Part shown: piece by piece, positions 35,329 through 44,036 of the stretch
How positions within the stretch are numbered: position 1 is the first letter of the stretch
Layout: each line of letters starts with the position of its first letter
Source of the DNA: JAUILH01 sp965230535
GTDB taxonomy: Bacteria; Bacteroidota; Bacteroidia; Flavobacteriales_D; JAUILH01
DNA: 64,000 bases
Assembly: GCA_965230535.1 (NCBI GenBank)
Contig: OZ246010.1
Coordinates: 1,798,001 to 1,862,000 of the forward strand
Direction of reading: 5' to 3'
The notes under the pieces: model-generated
What the model was told of the DNA's origin: nothing
Database searches by the model: none
The model's input: the letters and a program-made list of their open reading frames with translations, nothing else
Position numbers and translations under genes: made by a program

Positions 35329-35954
35329 TGTATTTCAGTAAAACACCACAGGTTATTCGTCCTTTTGCGAAGGATCTCCTGTGGTGTTTGCCTGATTCCC
35401 GAAAAACGATTTACCTCACTTTTGACGATGGGCCTACCCCAGCCGTGACCGAAGGCGTTTTAGATTTGCTAAACACCTATCAGGCGAAAGCCACATTCTT
35501 TTGTGTGGGCAATCAGGTAGCAAAATATCCCGACATTTTTAAAAGCGTGCTTTCCAATGGACATTCGGTTGGGAATCATACCCAGAATCATTTAAATGGC
35601 TGGAAAAGTAAAAACATAGCTTACTTCAAAGATTATTTGGAGTGCTCTAAATTGGTTGATTCTTCTTTCTTCAGGCCTCCATATGGCAAGATTTCACGCT
35701 CGCAGGCAACCAGTATTGGTAAGCGTTCTAAAATTGTGATGTGGGATGTTCTAAGTGGTGACTTTGATGTAAGCAGCACGCCTCAGGACTGTTCCAGGCG
35801 CGTACAGAAACATGCGCAGGCCGGTTCCATAGTAGTATTTCACGATAGCGTAAAGGCAGAAAAAAATATGTTCTACTCTCTTGAAGCCAGTCTGAATCAT
35901 TTCTCGAAACAGGGTTATTCCTTTGAGGCACTTACTACCGATCTACTCAGCTAA
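35328..35954 (+). CDS. Polysaccharide deacetylase family protein (NodB homology)
   Basis: A carbohydrate esterase 4-type enzyme that removes acetyl groups from amino-sugar polymers such as peptidoglycan or chitin-like glycans. In 208 residues all five motifs can be seen: TFDDGPTP (metal and base Asp), GNHTQNH (metal His pair), RPPYGK, the DVLSGDFD region, and VVFHDS (catalytic His). No signal peptide is evident. The ATG overlaps the preceding stop as TAATG, coupling it to the DUF2723 gene. Its last 12 bases overlap the convergent TPR lipoprotein gene. Confidence 0.92.
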   Translation: MYFSKTPQVIRPFAKDLLWCLPDSRKTIYLTFDDGPTPAVTEGVLDLLNTYQAKATFFCVGNQVAKYPDIFKSVLSNGHSVGNHTQNHLNGWKSKNIAYFKDYLECSKLVDSSFFRPPYGKISRSQATSIGKRSKIVMWDVLSGDFDVSSTPQDCSRRVQKHAQAGSIVVFHDSVKAEKNMFYSLEASLNHFSKQGYSFEALTTDLLS

Positions 35955-36608
35955 TTCTGAAGAATCGACAGGCTCTAAGACCACGCTCATTCCGTCTTTT
36001 AAATCCAGTCCCAGTCCAGTTCCGCAGATCTCTTCATAAGCTTTTCGCCGCGCAACATAAACAGTGTCTTCATGTCCGAGTAAGGAGTAACCATTGGTCA
36101 TGTCCATGCAATACCCGCTTGTGTCTCCCAACATAATCTTATATACCCCTCGATTGAAGTAAATGTCATGATCGTTAGGATTACATTCAAGTGCCAGTGT
36201 TTGATAAGAAATCGCCTCTTCGTATTTCTTAGCACTTGCATAGCAAGCAGCCTTATTGAATCGGGTATTTCTGTAACATGAATCCATCGCCTCTACTTCA
36301 TTCCAATAGTCGATGGCTTCCTCATGCTCTACCTCACCCATATCACAAAACAAACTATAACAATACGCCCGACCGTAGTGTGCTCGAATGCTATCAGAGT
36401 TGATTTCCAACGCCTCTTCAAAGCTTTTTAAGGCCTCATGCGGATCATAAGCTTCAAGTAGCTCAAAACCCTTATCTGCTAAAGAGGCATACTGCTCTGC
36501 TACATTAGCTGGCTCCTCCGATTTAGGGCTTGTCTCTTCTTTTTCAGATGTATCCTCAGAACAAGAAACCAGAAAAAGACAAATTCCAAAAACAACAATG
36601 TTTTTCAT
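35943..36608 (-). CDS. TPR-repeat lipoprotein
   Basis: A 221-residue lipoprotein with a lipobox ending at Cys16 (LFLVSC) and an acidic linker. Tetratricopeptide repeats follow (about 45-170), with ALKSFEEALEINSDSIRAHY and ISYQTLALECNPNDHDIYFN as clear units. Such proteins are periplasmic or outer-membrane scaffolds. It lies 4 bases downstream of the S9 peptidase gene and is probably cotranscribed. Specific partner unknown. Confidence 0.85.
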   Translation of the reverse strand: MKNIVVFGICLFLVSCSEDTSEKEETSPKSEEPANVAEQYASLADKGFELLEAYDPHEALKSFEEALEINSDSIRAHYGRAYCYSLFCDMGEVEHEEAIDYWNEVEAMDSCYRNTRFNKAACYASAKKYEEAISYQTLALECNPNDHDIYFNRGVYKIMLGDTSGYCMDMTNGYSLLGHEDTVYVARRKAYEEICGTGLGLDLKDGMSVVLEPVDSSELAE

Positions 36609-36612
36609 AGGC

Positions 36613-38634
36613 TTACTTCTTCAACCACTGGTCTAACCAGGAGAAGAACTCTCTGTGCCAAACCAAACCATTCTGAGGATTCAGTACCCAGTGTCCTTCT
36701 TCCGGGAAGTACAGGAACTTACTTGGAATTCCTTTTAACTGAGCAGCTTGGAAAGCCTCCATTCCCTGAGTAACTGGCACTCTAAAATCCTTTTCTCCAT
36801 GAATAACAAGGATTGGTGTATCCCATTTGTGTACCAGGTTGTGAGGAGAATGTTTGTCGTAGCTAGGTGCTCTGCCATCTCCCCAGTAAGGTCCGCCAAT
36901 GTCCTTATTCGCAAAGAACAACTCTTCTGTGCTGCCATACCAGCTTTCAAGATTGAACAAACCACAGTGAGAAATAAAGCACTTAAATCTTTTCTCATGA
37001 ATTCCCGCCAAATAGTATACGGAATACCCCCCGTAACTGGCTCCAATACATCCTAACTTGTTTTTATCAACGTAACTCTCTTTTGACACATCATCAATGG
37101 CAGACAAGTAATCATCCATTGGCTGGCCACCCCAATCACCAGAGATGTCGTCGTTCCACTTCTGACCGAATCCTGGCAAACCTCTTCTGTTTGGAGCCAC
37201 CACAATATAGCCCTGAGCTGCCATCAAATGGAAATTCCATCTGAAAGAGAAAAACTGACTCACAGCACTCTGTGGACCTCCCTGACAATACAAAATCGTT
37301 GGGTACTTCTTGTTCTTATCAAAATTTGGTGGATAAATTACCCAGGTTAACATGTCTTTACCGTCTGTGGTTTTTACCATGCGTTTTTCAATGTTCACCT
37401 TATTCAGGTTTCCTAAAGTTCTGCTATTAAAATCTGTTAAAGCTTTTTGCTCTCCAGATTTCAAATTAACCTTGTACAATTCATTGGGAGCCATCATGCT
37501 TTGTCTGGTTCCTACCAAATAATTACCAGCCAATGCGATAGACGTATAGTTGTGCTGCCCTTCTGTAAGCTGCTTATGAGTTTTTGATTTTACATCTAAC
37601 TCAAAAAACTGGTTGGTCGCGTTTAGAACCGCTTCAAAGTAGATTTTGTCTCCTTTCTCAGACCACACATAATCGCTTACTGTGATATCAATATCCTTGG
37701 TTAGGTTTTGCATCTTTCCGGAAGCCAGATCCATGATGACAATGTCATTTTTATCGGACTCGAAACCATCTTCTTCCATGCTTAAGAAAGACATGTATTT
37801 ACCGTCGTTAGAGAAAGTTGGATTGATGTCGTATCCTTTCATGCCTTCTGTTAACTCTTTGGTTTCACCAGAAGCCAGATTGTATCTGTAGATTGACGAA
37901 TTGGTACTGGTAGCATAGTCCTTTCCTACTTTTTTCTTACATGTATAGTAGATATGCTCTCCTTTTGGTCCCCAATTAATTTGCTCCATTCCACCAAAAG
38001 GATTCATTGGCGAGTCGTAACGCTCTCCCTTCATAATGTCTCCTTTGGCTCCAAATTGCTCCCCACTTCTAACAGCATAAAAAATATGACTGTAGGCATA
38101 ATCGTGCCACTGATTCCAATGTCTGTACATTAAATCATCAAAAACGTGCACATTGGCCTGAGGCAGGTCTTTGTATTTTTCGTTGATCGTTTGATCGAGC
38201 TTTACATCCTGAATGAACAAAATCTTATTTCCATCAGGACTGTATTTGAATCCGTTTAGGCCCTTTTCAAAGTTGGTTACCTGAGTAATTTTTCTTGTTG
38301 AAAGTTCAAGCTCATACATTTGAACCTGGCCACTTTCTGCACTCAAAAAACCAATCTTGCTACCATCAGGGTGCCAAACTTCATTGAATTCGCTGCCCTT
38401 CATTTTTGTCAATTGAACAGGCTTGTCTCCCTCCACATCCATTCTATAGAGGTTTCTGTTGCCTTTATTTACTTTCAAATCATAGTTGGTCACGCCAAAC
38501 AAGATGGTCTTTCCATCGGGAGATACTTCTGTTCCTCCTACACGCGACAATTTCCAAAGCAACTCAGGAGTTAAGGTGTTTTGAGCAAAAGACACGCTCA
38601 TTGCCAAAACAAATACGATACTTAATAATTTCAT
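36613..38634 (-). CDS. S9 family peptidase (prolyl oligopeptidase type, DPP5-like)
   Basis: An exported serine peptidase of 673 residues. The signal peptide ends VSFAQ, followed by a beta-propeller (about 25-390) with PD40-like blades (EVSPDGKTILFG, KYSPDGNKILFI). The alpha/beta-hydrolase domain (about 400-670) carries the Ser nucleophile in GASYGGYS (about 530), Asp in GEKDFRVP (about 616) and His in EEGHWV (about 648). It resembles periplasmic dipeptidyl peptidase 5/acyl-aminoacyl peptidases, which help digest peptides. The ATG at 38634 was chosen over a GTG at 38643. A 10-bp dyad lies just upstream. Confidence 0.93.
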   Translation of the reverse strand: MKLLSIVFVLAMSVSFAQNTLTPELLWKLSRVGGTEVSPDGKTILFGVTNYDLKVNKGNRNLYRMDVEGDKPVQLTKMKGSEFNEVWHPDGSKIGFLSAESGQVQMYELELSTRKITQVTNFEKGLNGFKYSPDGNKILFIQDVKLDQTINEKYKDLPQANVHVFDDLMYRHWNQWHDYAYSHIFYAVRSGEQFGAKGDIMKGERYDSPMNPFGGMEQINWGPKGEHIYYTCKKKVGKDYATSTNSSIYRYNLASGETKELTEGMKGYDINPTFSNDGKYMSFLSMEEDGFESDKNDIVIMDLASGKMQNLTKDIDITVSDYVWSEKGDKIYFEAVLNATNQFFELDVKSKTHKQLTEGQHNYTSIALAGNYLVGTRQSMMAPNELYKVNLKSGEQKALTDFNSRTLGNLNKVNIEKRMVKTTDGKDMLTWVIYPPNFDKNKKYPTILYCQGGPQSAVSQFFSFRWNFHLMAAQGYIVVAPNRRGLPGFGQKWNDDISGDWGGQPMDDYLSAIDDVSKESYVDKNKLGCIGASYGGYSVYYLAGIHEKRFKCFISHCGLFNLESWYGSTEELFFANKDIGGPYWGDGRAPSYDKHSPHNLVHKWDTPILVIHGEKDFRVPVTQGMEAFQAAQLKGIPSKFLYFPEEGHWVLNPQNGLVWHREFFSWLDQWLKK

Positions 38635-38639
38635 AGTGT

Positions 38640-38675
38640 ACACTTTTATGCGGACCGTGAATTTAATAAAAGTGT
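38640..38675. promoter_or_regulatory. Inverted repeat upstream of the S9 peptidase gene
   Basis: Arms ACACTTTTAT (38640-38649) and ATAAAAGTGT (38666-38675) are perfect complements with a 16-base spacer, immediately before the peptidase ATG. It may be an operator, or a weak 5'-UTR hairpin. The AT content makes a strong RNA stem unlikely. Confidence 0.4.
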
Positions 38676-38766
38676 TCTACTTTACAGCATTTGATTTGAT
38701 AAGCGGTTAAAGATTATTACGTAGACCTCAACATTCGTTTAGACTTGCGTATTACGAACCGAATAT

Positions 38767-39078
38767 TTACCATTTTCTACAATTCAGATCGTATCCGTCT
38801 GCAGTATCTTTCACATGATAGACAGAATATGGTTTAGACTTTGAAGTGTAGAGAAGCAGTTTATTGTTTTTATAATCCCAGTTACCCTGATAGCTTTCTG
38901 TAACGCCATGTCTAGGGTAGTATAGCTTACATATATATGTTGAATCCTTATTCAGGACGAGAGTTTCTTTAACCTTACCTGGTTTTCGACTCTCAAATTT
39001 TGAATAGGTATTTCCCATCTGAGCATTAGATATGCCGGATATACCCAGAAAAATGAAGAGTATCAGAAGTCGCTTCAT
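38767..39078 (-). CDS. Small secreted protein of unknown function
   Basis: The 103 residues start with a signal peptide (LLILFIFLGISGISNAQ). The short mature part, rich in Tyr and Lys, has LVLNKDSTYICKLYYP followed by GNWDYKNNKLLLYTS. This is a strand pattern reminiscent of small lipocalin-like sheets (a response phrase then 'GxW...nnkl.L'). No firm family can be given. It begins 7 bases downstream of the OmpA gene and is probably in its transcript. Confidence 0.7.
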   Translation of the reverse strand: MKRLLILFIFLGISGISNAQMGNTYSKFESRKPGKVKETLVLNKDSTYICKLYYPRHGVTESYQGNWDYKNNKLLLYTSKSKPYSVYHVKDTADGYDLNCRKW

Positions 39079-39085
39079 CCCAAAC

Positions 39086-39760
39086 CTATTCTACTACGTG
39101 AACTTCTGTTCTGCGGTTCTTTTGACGTCCGTCAGCGGTATCATTGTGAGCGACTGGTCTCGTTGAACCAAAACCTTCAGAGCTCAATCTGTTTGCAGAC
39201 ACACCCTTTTTTATCAGGTAATTCTTAACCGATTCGGCTCTGGCCTTACTCAGTTTCATATTACTTTCCGGATCTCCCACATTGTCTGTATGACCTTCAA
39301 TTCTCATCTTCATCTCGGGCTTATACTTTAAAAGCTCAGCTACTTCATTCAATTCTTTATAAGAGCTAGATCTGATGCTGGATTTACCAGTATCAAAATT
39401 GACATTGTTCAAGGTAAATGATTTAGGAATTTCAATTTGAATGGTGAGCTTCATCTCTCCATATCGTTCTCCGTCTTTTAATGCCGGCACTTCAATAGAA
39501 CTGTAATCCTGTGCATCTCCCACACTCTTAATCTTAATGAGATAAGTATCTCCTCCGGGAATTTCCATCTTAAACTTACCTGCTGCATCAGAAACGGCCT
39601 TATAAATCTGACCGGTTTTCTTAGCCTCAAACCAAATTTGCTCACCTTTTCTTGGTTGATTTTCAAAATCGGTGACATGAATACTCAAAGGAGCCATGGC
39701 CACTTGAGCATAGGATATCATGGACATCATACATGAGATTGCAAGGACAAATGTTTTCAT
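39086..39760 (-). CDS. OmpA family protein with N-terminal beta domain
   Basis: A 224-residue envelope protein. A signal peptide (ends SYAQ) is followed by a carboxypeptidase-regulatory-like beta sandwich (about 25-105) and an OmpA_C peptidoglycan-binding domain (about 110-224) with GHTDNVG, LSKARAESV, and NRRTEVHVV. The Asp and Arg that hold diaminopimelate are present. It probably fixes an envelope component to the cell wall. Overall form resembles a small relative of the PorE-like protein at 4718-6958, without the TPR and propeller. Confidence 0.9.
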   Translation of the reverse strand: MKTFVLAISCMMSMISYAQVAMAPLSIHVTDFENQPRKGEQIWFEAKKTGQIYKAVSDAAGKFKMEIPGGDTYLIKIKSVGDAQDYSSIEVPALKDGERYGEMKLTIQIEIPKSFTLNNVNFDTGKSSIRSSSYKELNEVAELLKYKPEMKMRIEGHTDNVGDPESNMKLSKARAESVKNYLIKKGVSANRLSSEGFGSTRPVAHNDTADGRQKNRRTEVHVVE

Positions 39761-39812
39761 AAATACGTTTTAGAGTTTACTTGTTTAATGCCTGATATAC
39801 TGAAAAGTAACA

Positions 39813-41219
39813 CTACTTTTTTGAAAAAACGGTCTTTTTTCCATGAAAACATGCCCAACCTTCATTAACAAATGACTTGTGGTCATCCGAAATTTCATAC
39901 AAAAACAAACCGGTTGGTTTGGCAGTTATTCCAGGCAATTCGCAATGCTCCGGACAGGTCTCCAAGAGCTCATATCGTTCTGTCATTTGCTGGTCGTACT
40001 GATGAAGATCACCCGCAAACCAATCTGTGATGGCGTTTTTGTAATTAGGCGCTATCAACAGACTCAACAACATTACCGGGAATACCCACCTTGTGAAAGC
40101 TGTGTTCTTTATTTTTCTCAATGAAATCCGACCTTCATTCAGCAAGGAAATGATGGCAACTACTACCCAAACAATCACGAAAAAGTAGGCTACATTGAGC
40201 GTTCTGTGCTGACCGAGAATTCCCGTGCCCCAATAAGCTGGAAAAATGCAGGAAAACATGATTAGAACCAATACACTAACTCCAAGCAAAGGTGAAATTC
40301 TAAGACGATCTGTATACTTGTTTCGATACTTTTCATAATAAACCAGTAGGCAGACAAGTCCTAAAACAAAAACCGGGTTTGCGAACCACGTGATTATGAA
40401 TCTGACACTCTGCGCAAAAGTCATCCAAAGAGAATATGACAAATCATGATTATCAGTAAAATGAGCCGCTCTCACCGCATTTCCAGGTGCAAAAACCATC
40501 ACAACAAAGCCCAAAATACAGGCCAGTAAAATCGGGACAAACCAAGAATGATTTTTCTGTTTAAAGAGGTAAAAGAATGCGATCAAATGAGACCAAAACA
40601 AAATCAGGGTCGTAACCTCACAAAAACCACATAACAGAAAAATCAATAGCGTTAAGCCAAATAAATCAAGCTGTTTTCCAATAAAATATCTCTTGTCCAT
40701 AAACCTAAATAACCAGGTTCCATAAAACAGTGCAATCAAACAAGACAAGTGGTAGGTATATGCCCCTGTATACCAATAAATCCCCTCGGAAATAATGGGC
40801 ATTGTAGACAGAAATATACTGGTTGTTAGGCCCGCTATTAGCCAGGTTGCACCACTTTTAAGATTTGAGAAAAAAGTGCCAACAGTCCATTTAATGGTAA
40901 GCAATGTGGCTATGATAAGAATCAAAGGAGCTAGTCGATACAAACCCAAACCACTCAAGTGCATAGGATTTTGAAAAACAAGGATATTGGAGATATATCT
41001 GCCATTCCAATGAAAATAATCGGCCTTCAGATTCTCTTGCAAACCAGCTGAAGCCGATCTGCAGGCATAATTGAAATCATCTCCTCCGGGATGTGCAAAA
41101 AAACACAACACTAAAAATGGCAGCAAAGCCATCAAGATAATTGGCAGATAACTGTATTTAGGAAGTGATTTGATGCTGCAAAATGGCGTATTTAATTGAA
41201 AATGGTCCTGCTTTTTCAA
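39813..41219 (-). CDS. Polytopic membrane protein, DUF6056-like
   Basis: A 468-residue integral membrane protein with about ten or eleven hydrophobic helices. The first extracytoplasmic loop has AHPGGDDFNYA, an acidic motif typical of GT-C-like glycosyltransferases, so a lipid-linked sugar transferase is possible but unproven. The frame opens with TTG at 41219. The first ATG (41132) would cut into the first membrane helix. If ATG is used, the dyad at 41190-41225 lies wholly in the promoter region. It is divergent from tsaB with only 13 bases between frames. Confidence 0.7.
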   Translation of the reverse strand: MKKQDHFQLNTPFCSIKSLPKYSYLPIILMALLPFLVLCFFAHPGGDDFNYACRSASAGLQENLKADYFHWNGRYISNILVFQNPMHLSGLGLYRLAPLILIIATLLTIKWTVGTFFSNLKSGATWLIAGLTTSIFLSTMPIISEGIYWYTGAYTYHLSCLIALFYGTWLFRFMDKRYFIGKQLDLFGLTLLIFLLCGFCEVTTLILFWSHLIAFFYLFKQKNHSWFVPILLACILGFVVMVFAPGNAVRAAHFTDNHDLSYSLWMTFAQSVRFIITWFANPVFVLGLVCLLVYYEKYRNKYTDRLRISPLLGVSVLVLIMFSCIFPAYWGTGILGQHRTLNVAYFFVIVWVVVAIISLLNEGRISLRKIKNTAFTRWVFPVMLLSLLIAPNYKNAITDWFAGDLHQYDQQMTERYELLETCPEHCELPGITAKPTGLFLYEISDDHKSFVNEGWACFHGKKTVFSKK

Positions 41220-41225
41220 TTAAAT
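41190..41225. promoter_or_regulatory. 13-bp perfect inverted repeat between divergent genes
   Basis: Arms 41190-41202 and 41213-41225 are exact complements (core TTTAATTGAAAA / TTTTCAATTAAA), with a 10-base spacer. It covers the TTG and the first five bases of the -7 box of the tsaB promoter. Arm centres are 23 bp apart, about two helical turns, as expected for a dimeric repressor site. Confidence 0.5.
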
Positions 41226-41228
41226 TTG
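41196..41228 (+). promoter_or_regulatory. Promoter of tsaB
   Basis: TTG (41196-41198), 22 bases, TAAATTTG (41221-41228). The -7 element is a perfect TAnnTTTG. The ATG follows after only 4 bases, so the predicted transcript would start at or near the start codon (leaderless). Confidence 0.55.
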
Positions 41229-41232
41229 CGGC

Positions 41233-41916
41233 ATGGCGAAGATTCTTTGCATAGAAACCAGTACGAAAGTATGTTCTGCAGCCTTATCGGTTGATGGTAA
41301 TATTGTGGCTTTTAAGGAAGTGAATGAAGAAAATTTCTCCCATGCGGAAAATCTAAACGTTTTCATTGAGGGTGTTTTGGAAAAAGCCGGCGTTTCCAAA
41401 GATTCCCTTGAGGCTGTTGCTGTATCTCAGGGGCCGGGTTCTTATACCGGATTAAGAATTGGTGTTTCAACGGCCAAGGGCTTGTGTTACGGACTGAACA
41501 TTCCCCTAATTGCACTAAGTACACTAAAATGCATGGCATGGGGTCTTGCTCAACAAGTAAATGAAGGGGTTTTGGTGCCAATGATTGATGCAAGAAGAAT
41601 GGAAGTGTTCTGTGCTCAATACGACATGAATCTGAACGAACTATCTCCGGTTGAGGCCAAAGTTCTGGATGAAAATAGTTTTACAGAAATTGCGGAGACG
41701 ATTCATTTTTTTGGAGACGGCTCAACCAAATTCGAAACTGTAAGTTCTTCTGAAAAGGCACAGTTTCATGAGTTACTTCCTTCTGCCAGATGGATGGGAA
41801 ATTTGGGTGATCTTGCTTTTCAGGAAGGGAAGTTTGCCGATACCGCCTACTTTGAACCTTTTTACCTGAAGGATTTTGTGGCTGGTGTCCCGAAAAAACC
41901 AGCGTATCTTAAATAA
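41233..41916 (+). CDS. tsaB: tRNA threonylcarbamoyladenosine biosynthesis protein TsaB
   Basis: TsaB is the partner of TsaD/TsaE in forming t6A37 on ANN-decoding tRNAs. The 227-residue protein has the ASKHA start ILCIETSTKVCSAAL, then VSQGPGSYTGLRIGVSTAKGL (the family hallmark, near 65-85) and a C-terminal FEPFYLKDF motif. Length is typical. It is a lone plus-strand gene, ending 4 bases before the convergent DUF3857 gene. Confidence 0.96.
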   Translation: MAKILCIETSTKVCSAALSVDGNIVAFKEVNEENFSHAENLNVFIEGVLEKAGVSKDSLEAVAVSQGPGSYTGLRIGVSTAKGLCYGLNIPLIALSTLKCMAWGLAQQVNEGVLVPMIDARRMEVFCAQYDMNLNELSPVEAKVLDENSFTEIAETIHFFGDGSTKFETVSSSEKAQFHELLPSARWMGNLGDLAFQEGKFADTAYFEPFYLKDFVAGVPKKPAYLK

Positions 41917-41920
41917 GAAC

Positions 41921-43975
41921 TTATTCAGAGTATTTCTTTCTGTAATTGTGGTACCATGCATATCCTCCACCTACAAGGATAAGCATGATCAAAGTAGTTG
42001 GAAATTTTGATCCGCCAGGTTCTTCAGAATCCTCTTCTTCCGTCTCCTCAAAACCATAAGTAAAACTGAATCCCAGGTAATCAATGATGTCTTCCGTTAC
42101 AGTTCTGAATTCCTGGTAAGATTCGGCTGGCACAAAGTTCTGTTTGGTTTGATAGTGGTACTTAATTGTTGAAATATTGGTCAGGTGACTGTGACTCGCT
42201 TCCATATCATAGGAATAGAAGTCGTTATCTTCATGTGTGGATGTCTTTTCAAGCGACCATTTTTCAGGGAACTCTACAATGGTTGTCAAGTAAAAATCAA
42301 CTGGATGTGAGAGTTTGAAAGGCATTTTTCTTTCAGGTGTCGACACAAAATTGAAAGCTTCATACAACTCGGAAGGATAGGTATCAAAAGCCAGAGCTCC
42401 ATTACTTTCTTCGTCTTTATAAAAAATAGAATCGATGATATAGGTCTCTTCAATAAAAATGTGGTTGTCTCCGGAGGATAGGTCATCTCTGAAAATCATG
42501 TCCTGATCAATTCTGATTGATGGATAGATGTGCGACTGAAACTCCAGATAGTTTTGGGCTATTTGCTGCCTTGAAGATGACTCAAAATGACTGCGAAGGT
42601 TATCTGCGTCTCCGGCATAGGCATCTGTGGTAATGGTTAATTTAGCAGGACCATCAATTTTCTCGATCACGTAACGTCTCAACACCTCTGTTTTAGATTG
42701 ATCGTTAATCTTCAATTTTTTCAAACCGGTTTCAGACCTATTGATCACCAAACCATATCCGTAATTTGGCACATAGGAGGCATCCCAGCTTCCTCCCTGG
42801 TTAGAGATGGTCGGGTCAATGTAAATTTCCTTACCATCGTGATTGATACAGACAATACAATGGTCAAAAACTCTTTGACTTGGCAATGCATTTTCAATTC
42901 CAACCGTATGCGACATGCTCACAAGCATTGGGTGTGCCTTTACTCCTTGTATGTTAAGCATGGACGATAACAGTAAGGACTTATCCTTACAATCTCCGTA
43001 TCGATTATCCAATACCTTAAGAGGATCATGTGGTTTGTAAGCGCTCATACCATCCTCAAAACCCAAATATCTGATGTCGTCCTGAACAAACCTGATCGTT
43101 TTGGTGATCGTGGAATCCATGTTATCAGATTTCAGTTCCTTTGGCATTTTTGCTTTGAGTTGATTCAATTTGGAACCGGAAATTCGATACAGTTTCTCAC
43201 CCCAGCTCACCACTTGTTGCCATTTGTCGAAATCTCCAATTTCAACATAATCAAACGGATCGTACCAATGTGGCACATTGTCTTCCATAATAACAGCATC
43301 TATGGGACCGTAGTCCCAGCTATAAACCGTTTGTCCATTACTAGTGGAACGGGTCTCTTTATACTCATCAGAACTGTGTTGAATCGTGATTTTTCTGCTG
43401 GATCTTGCCTTAACACTTAAATGGTAAGCCTCAATTGGGGTGGAAAATTCAAAATATATTTTGCGGTAAAACTTCCCTTCATTTACCGGATTGGAACCAA
43501 CGTAGCTGTATGAATAATCTAATATATCTCCGGGTCTCACATCAGATAAATCAACGCTTGCCGTAAGAGACCCATCGTACATATGACGCTCCAGATTTGA
43601 TTCTCGCTGGTACACGTTAAATGTATGCGTCTTTAGTTTGTCTATCACCTCTCCATCTCGAATGATATTGATGGTATGAATGATGATTTTCTCGTAAGAT
43701 GGATCGAAATTGAAGCTCACATTGCTGAATTCCTGCACACCATCTGAATTGAGTAGTTTAATGGTCTGATGGCCGTAAAAACTATCCTTATCCAGATTGT
43801 ACTGTCTGTCCAGGAGGATATAATAAAAGCTTGAAGCCTGATCGATCAAACTTGCCTTATCATATTCCGGAGTATGAATGACTGCCCAGTCAGGCTCCGC
43901 CTCTCTTTCAACCTTGTGTTGTTGTGCAAAAACGTTTCCAAGGGACAGCATCAAAATGATTAAACCGAATCTCAT
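41921..43975 (-). CDS. DUF3857 / transglutaminase-like membrane-anchored protein
   Basis: A 684-residue exported protein. A signal peptide (ends VFAQQ) is followed by a DUF3857 beta domain (about 45-230), a transglutaminase-like core (about 250-400), a DUF3858-like beta region (about 420-640) and one C-terminal membrane helix near 655-675. The core retains Cys in YGDCKDKS, His in FDHCIV and Asp in YIDPT, so the papain-like triad is complete and peptidase or transamidase activity is possible. Such proteins are common in Bacteroidota and no substrate is established. It stands between tsaB (convergent) and metH. Confidence 0.9.
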   Translation of the reverse strand: MRFGLIILMLSLGNVFAQQHKVEREAEPDWAVIHTPEYDKASLIDQASSFYYILLDRQYNLDKDSFYGHQTIKLLNSDGVQEFSNVSFNFDPSYEKIIIHTINIIRDGEVIDKLKTHTFNVYQRESNLERHMYDGSLTASVDLSDVRPGDILDYSYSYVGSNPVNEGKFYRKIYFEFSTPIEAYHLSVKARSSRKITIQHSSDEYKETRSTSNGQTVYSWDYGPIDAVIMEDNVPHWYDPFDYVEIGDFDKWQQVVSWGEKLYRISGSKLNQLKAKMPKELKSDNMDSTITKTIRFVQDDIRYLGFEDGMSAYKPHDPLKVLDNRYGDCKDKSLLLSSMLNIQGVKAHPMLVSMSHTVGIENALPSQRVFDHCIVCINHDGKEIYIDPTISNQGGSWDASYVPNYGYGLVINRSETGLKKLKINDQSKTEVLRRYVIEKIDGPAKLTITTDAYAGDADNLRSHFESSSRQQIAQNYLEFQSHIYPSIRIDQDMIFRDDLSSGDNHIFIEETYIIDSIFYKDEESNGALAFDTYPSELYEAFNFVSTPERKMPFKLSHPVDFYLTTIVEFPEKWSLEKTSTHEDNDFYSYDMEASHSHLTNISTIKYHYQTKQNFVPAESYQEFRTVTEDIIDYLGFSFTYGFEETEEEDSEEPGGSKFPTTLIMLILVGGGYAWYHNYRKKYSE

Positions 43976-44036
43976 TCAATAAATTTTGATGAAGATAGTT
44001 GAAATTAAGGTTTGAAATCAACTCTGAGACCGTGTT

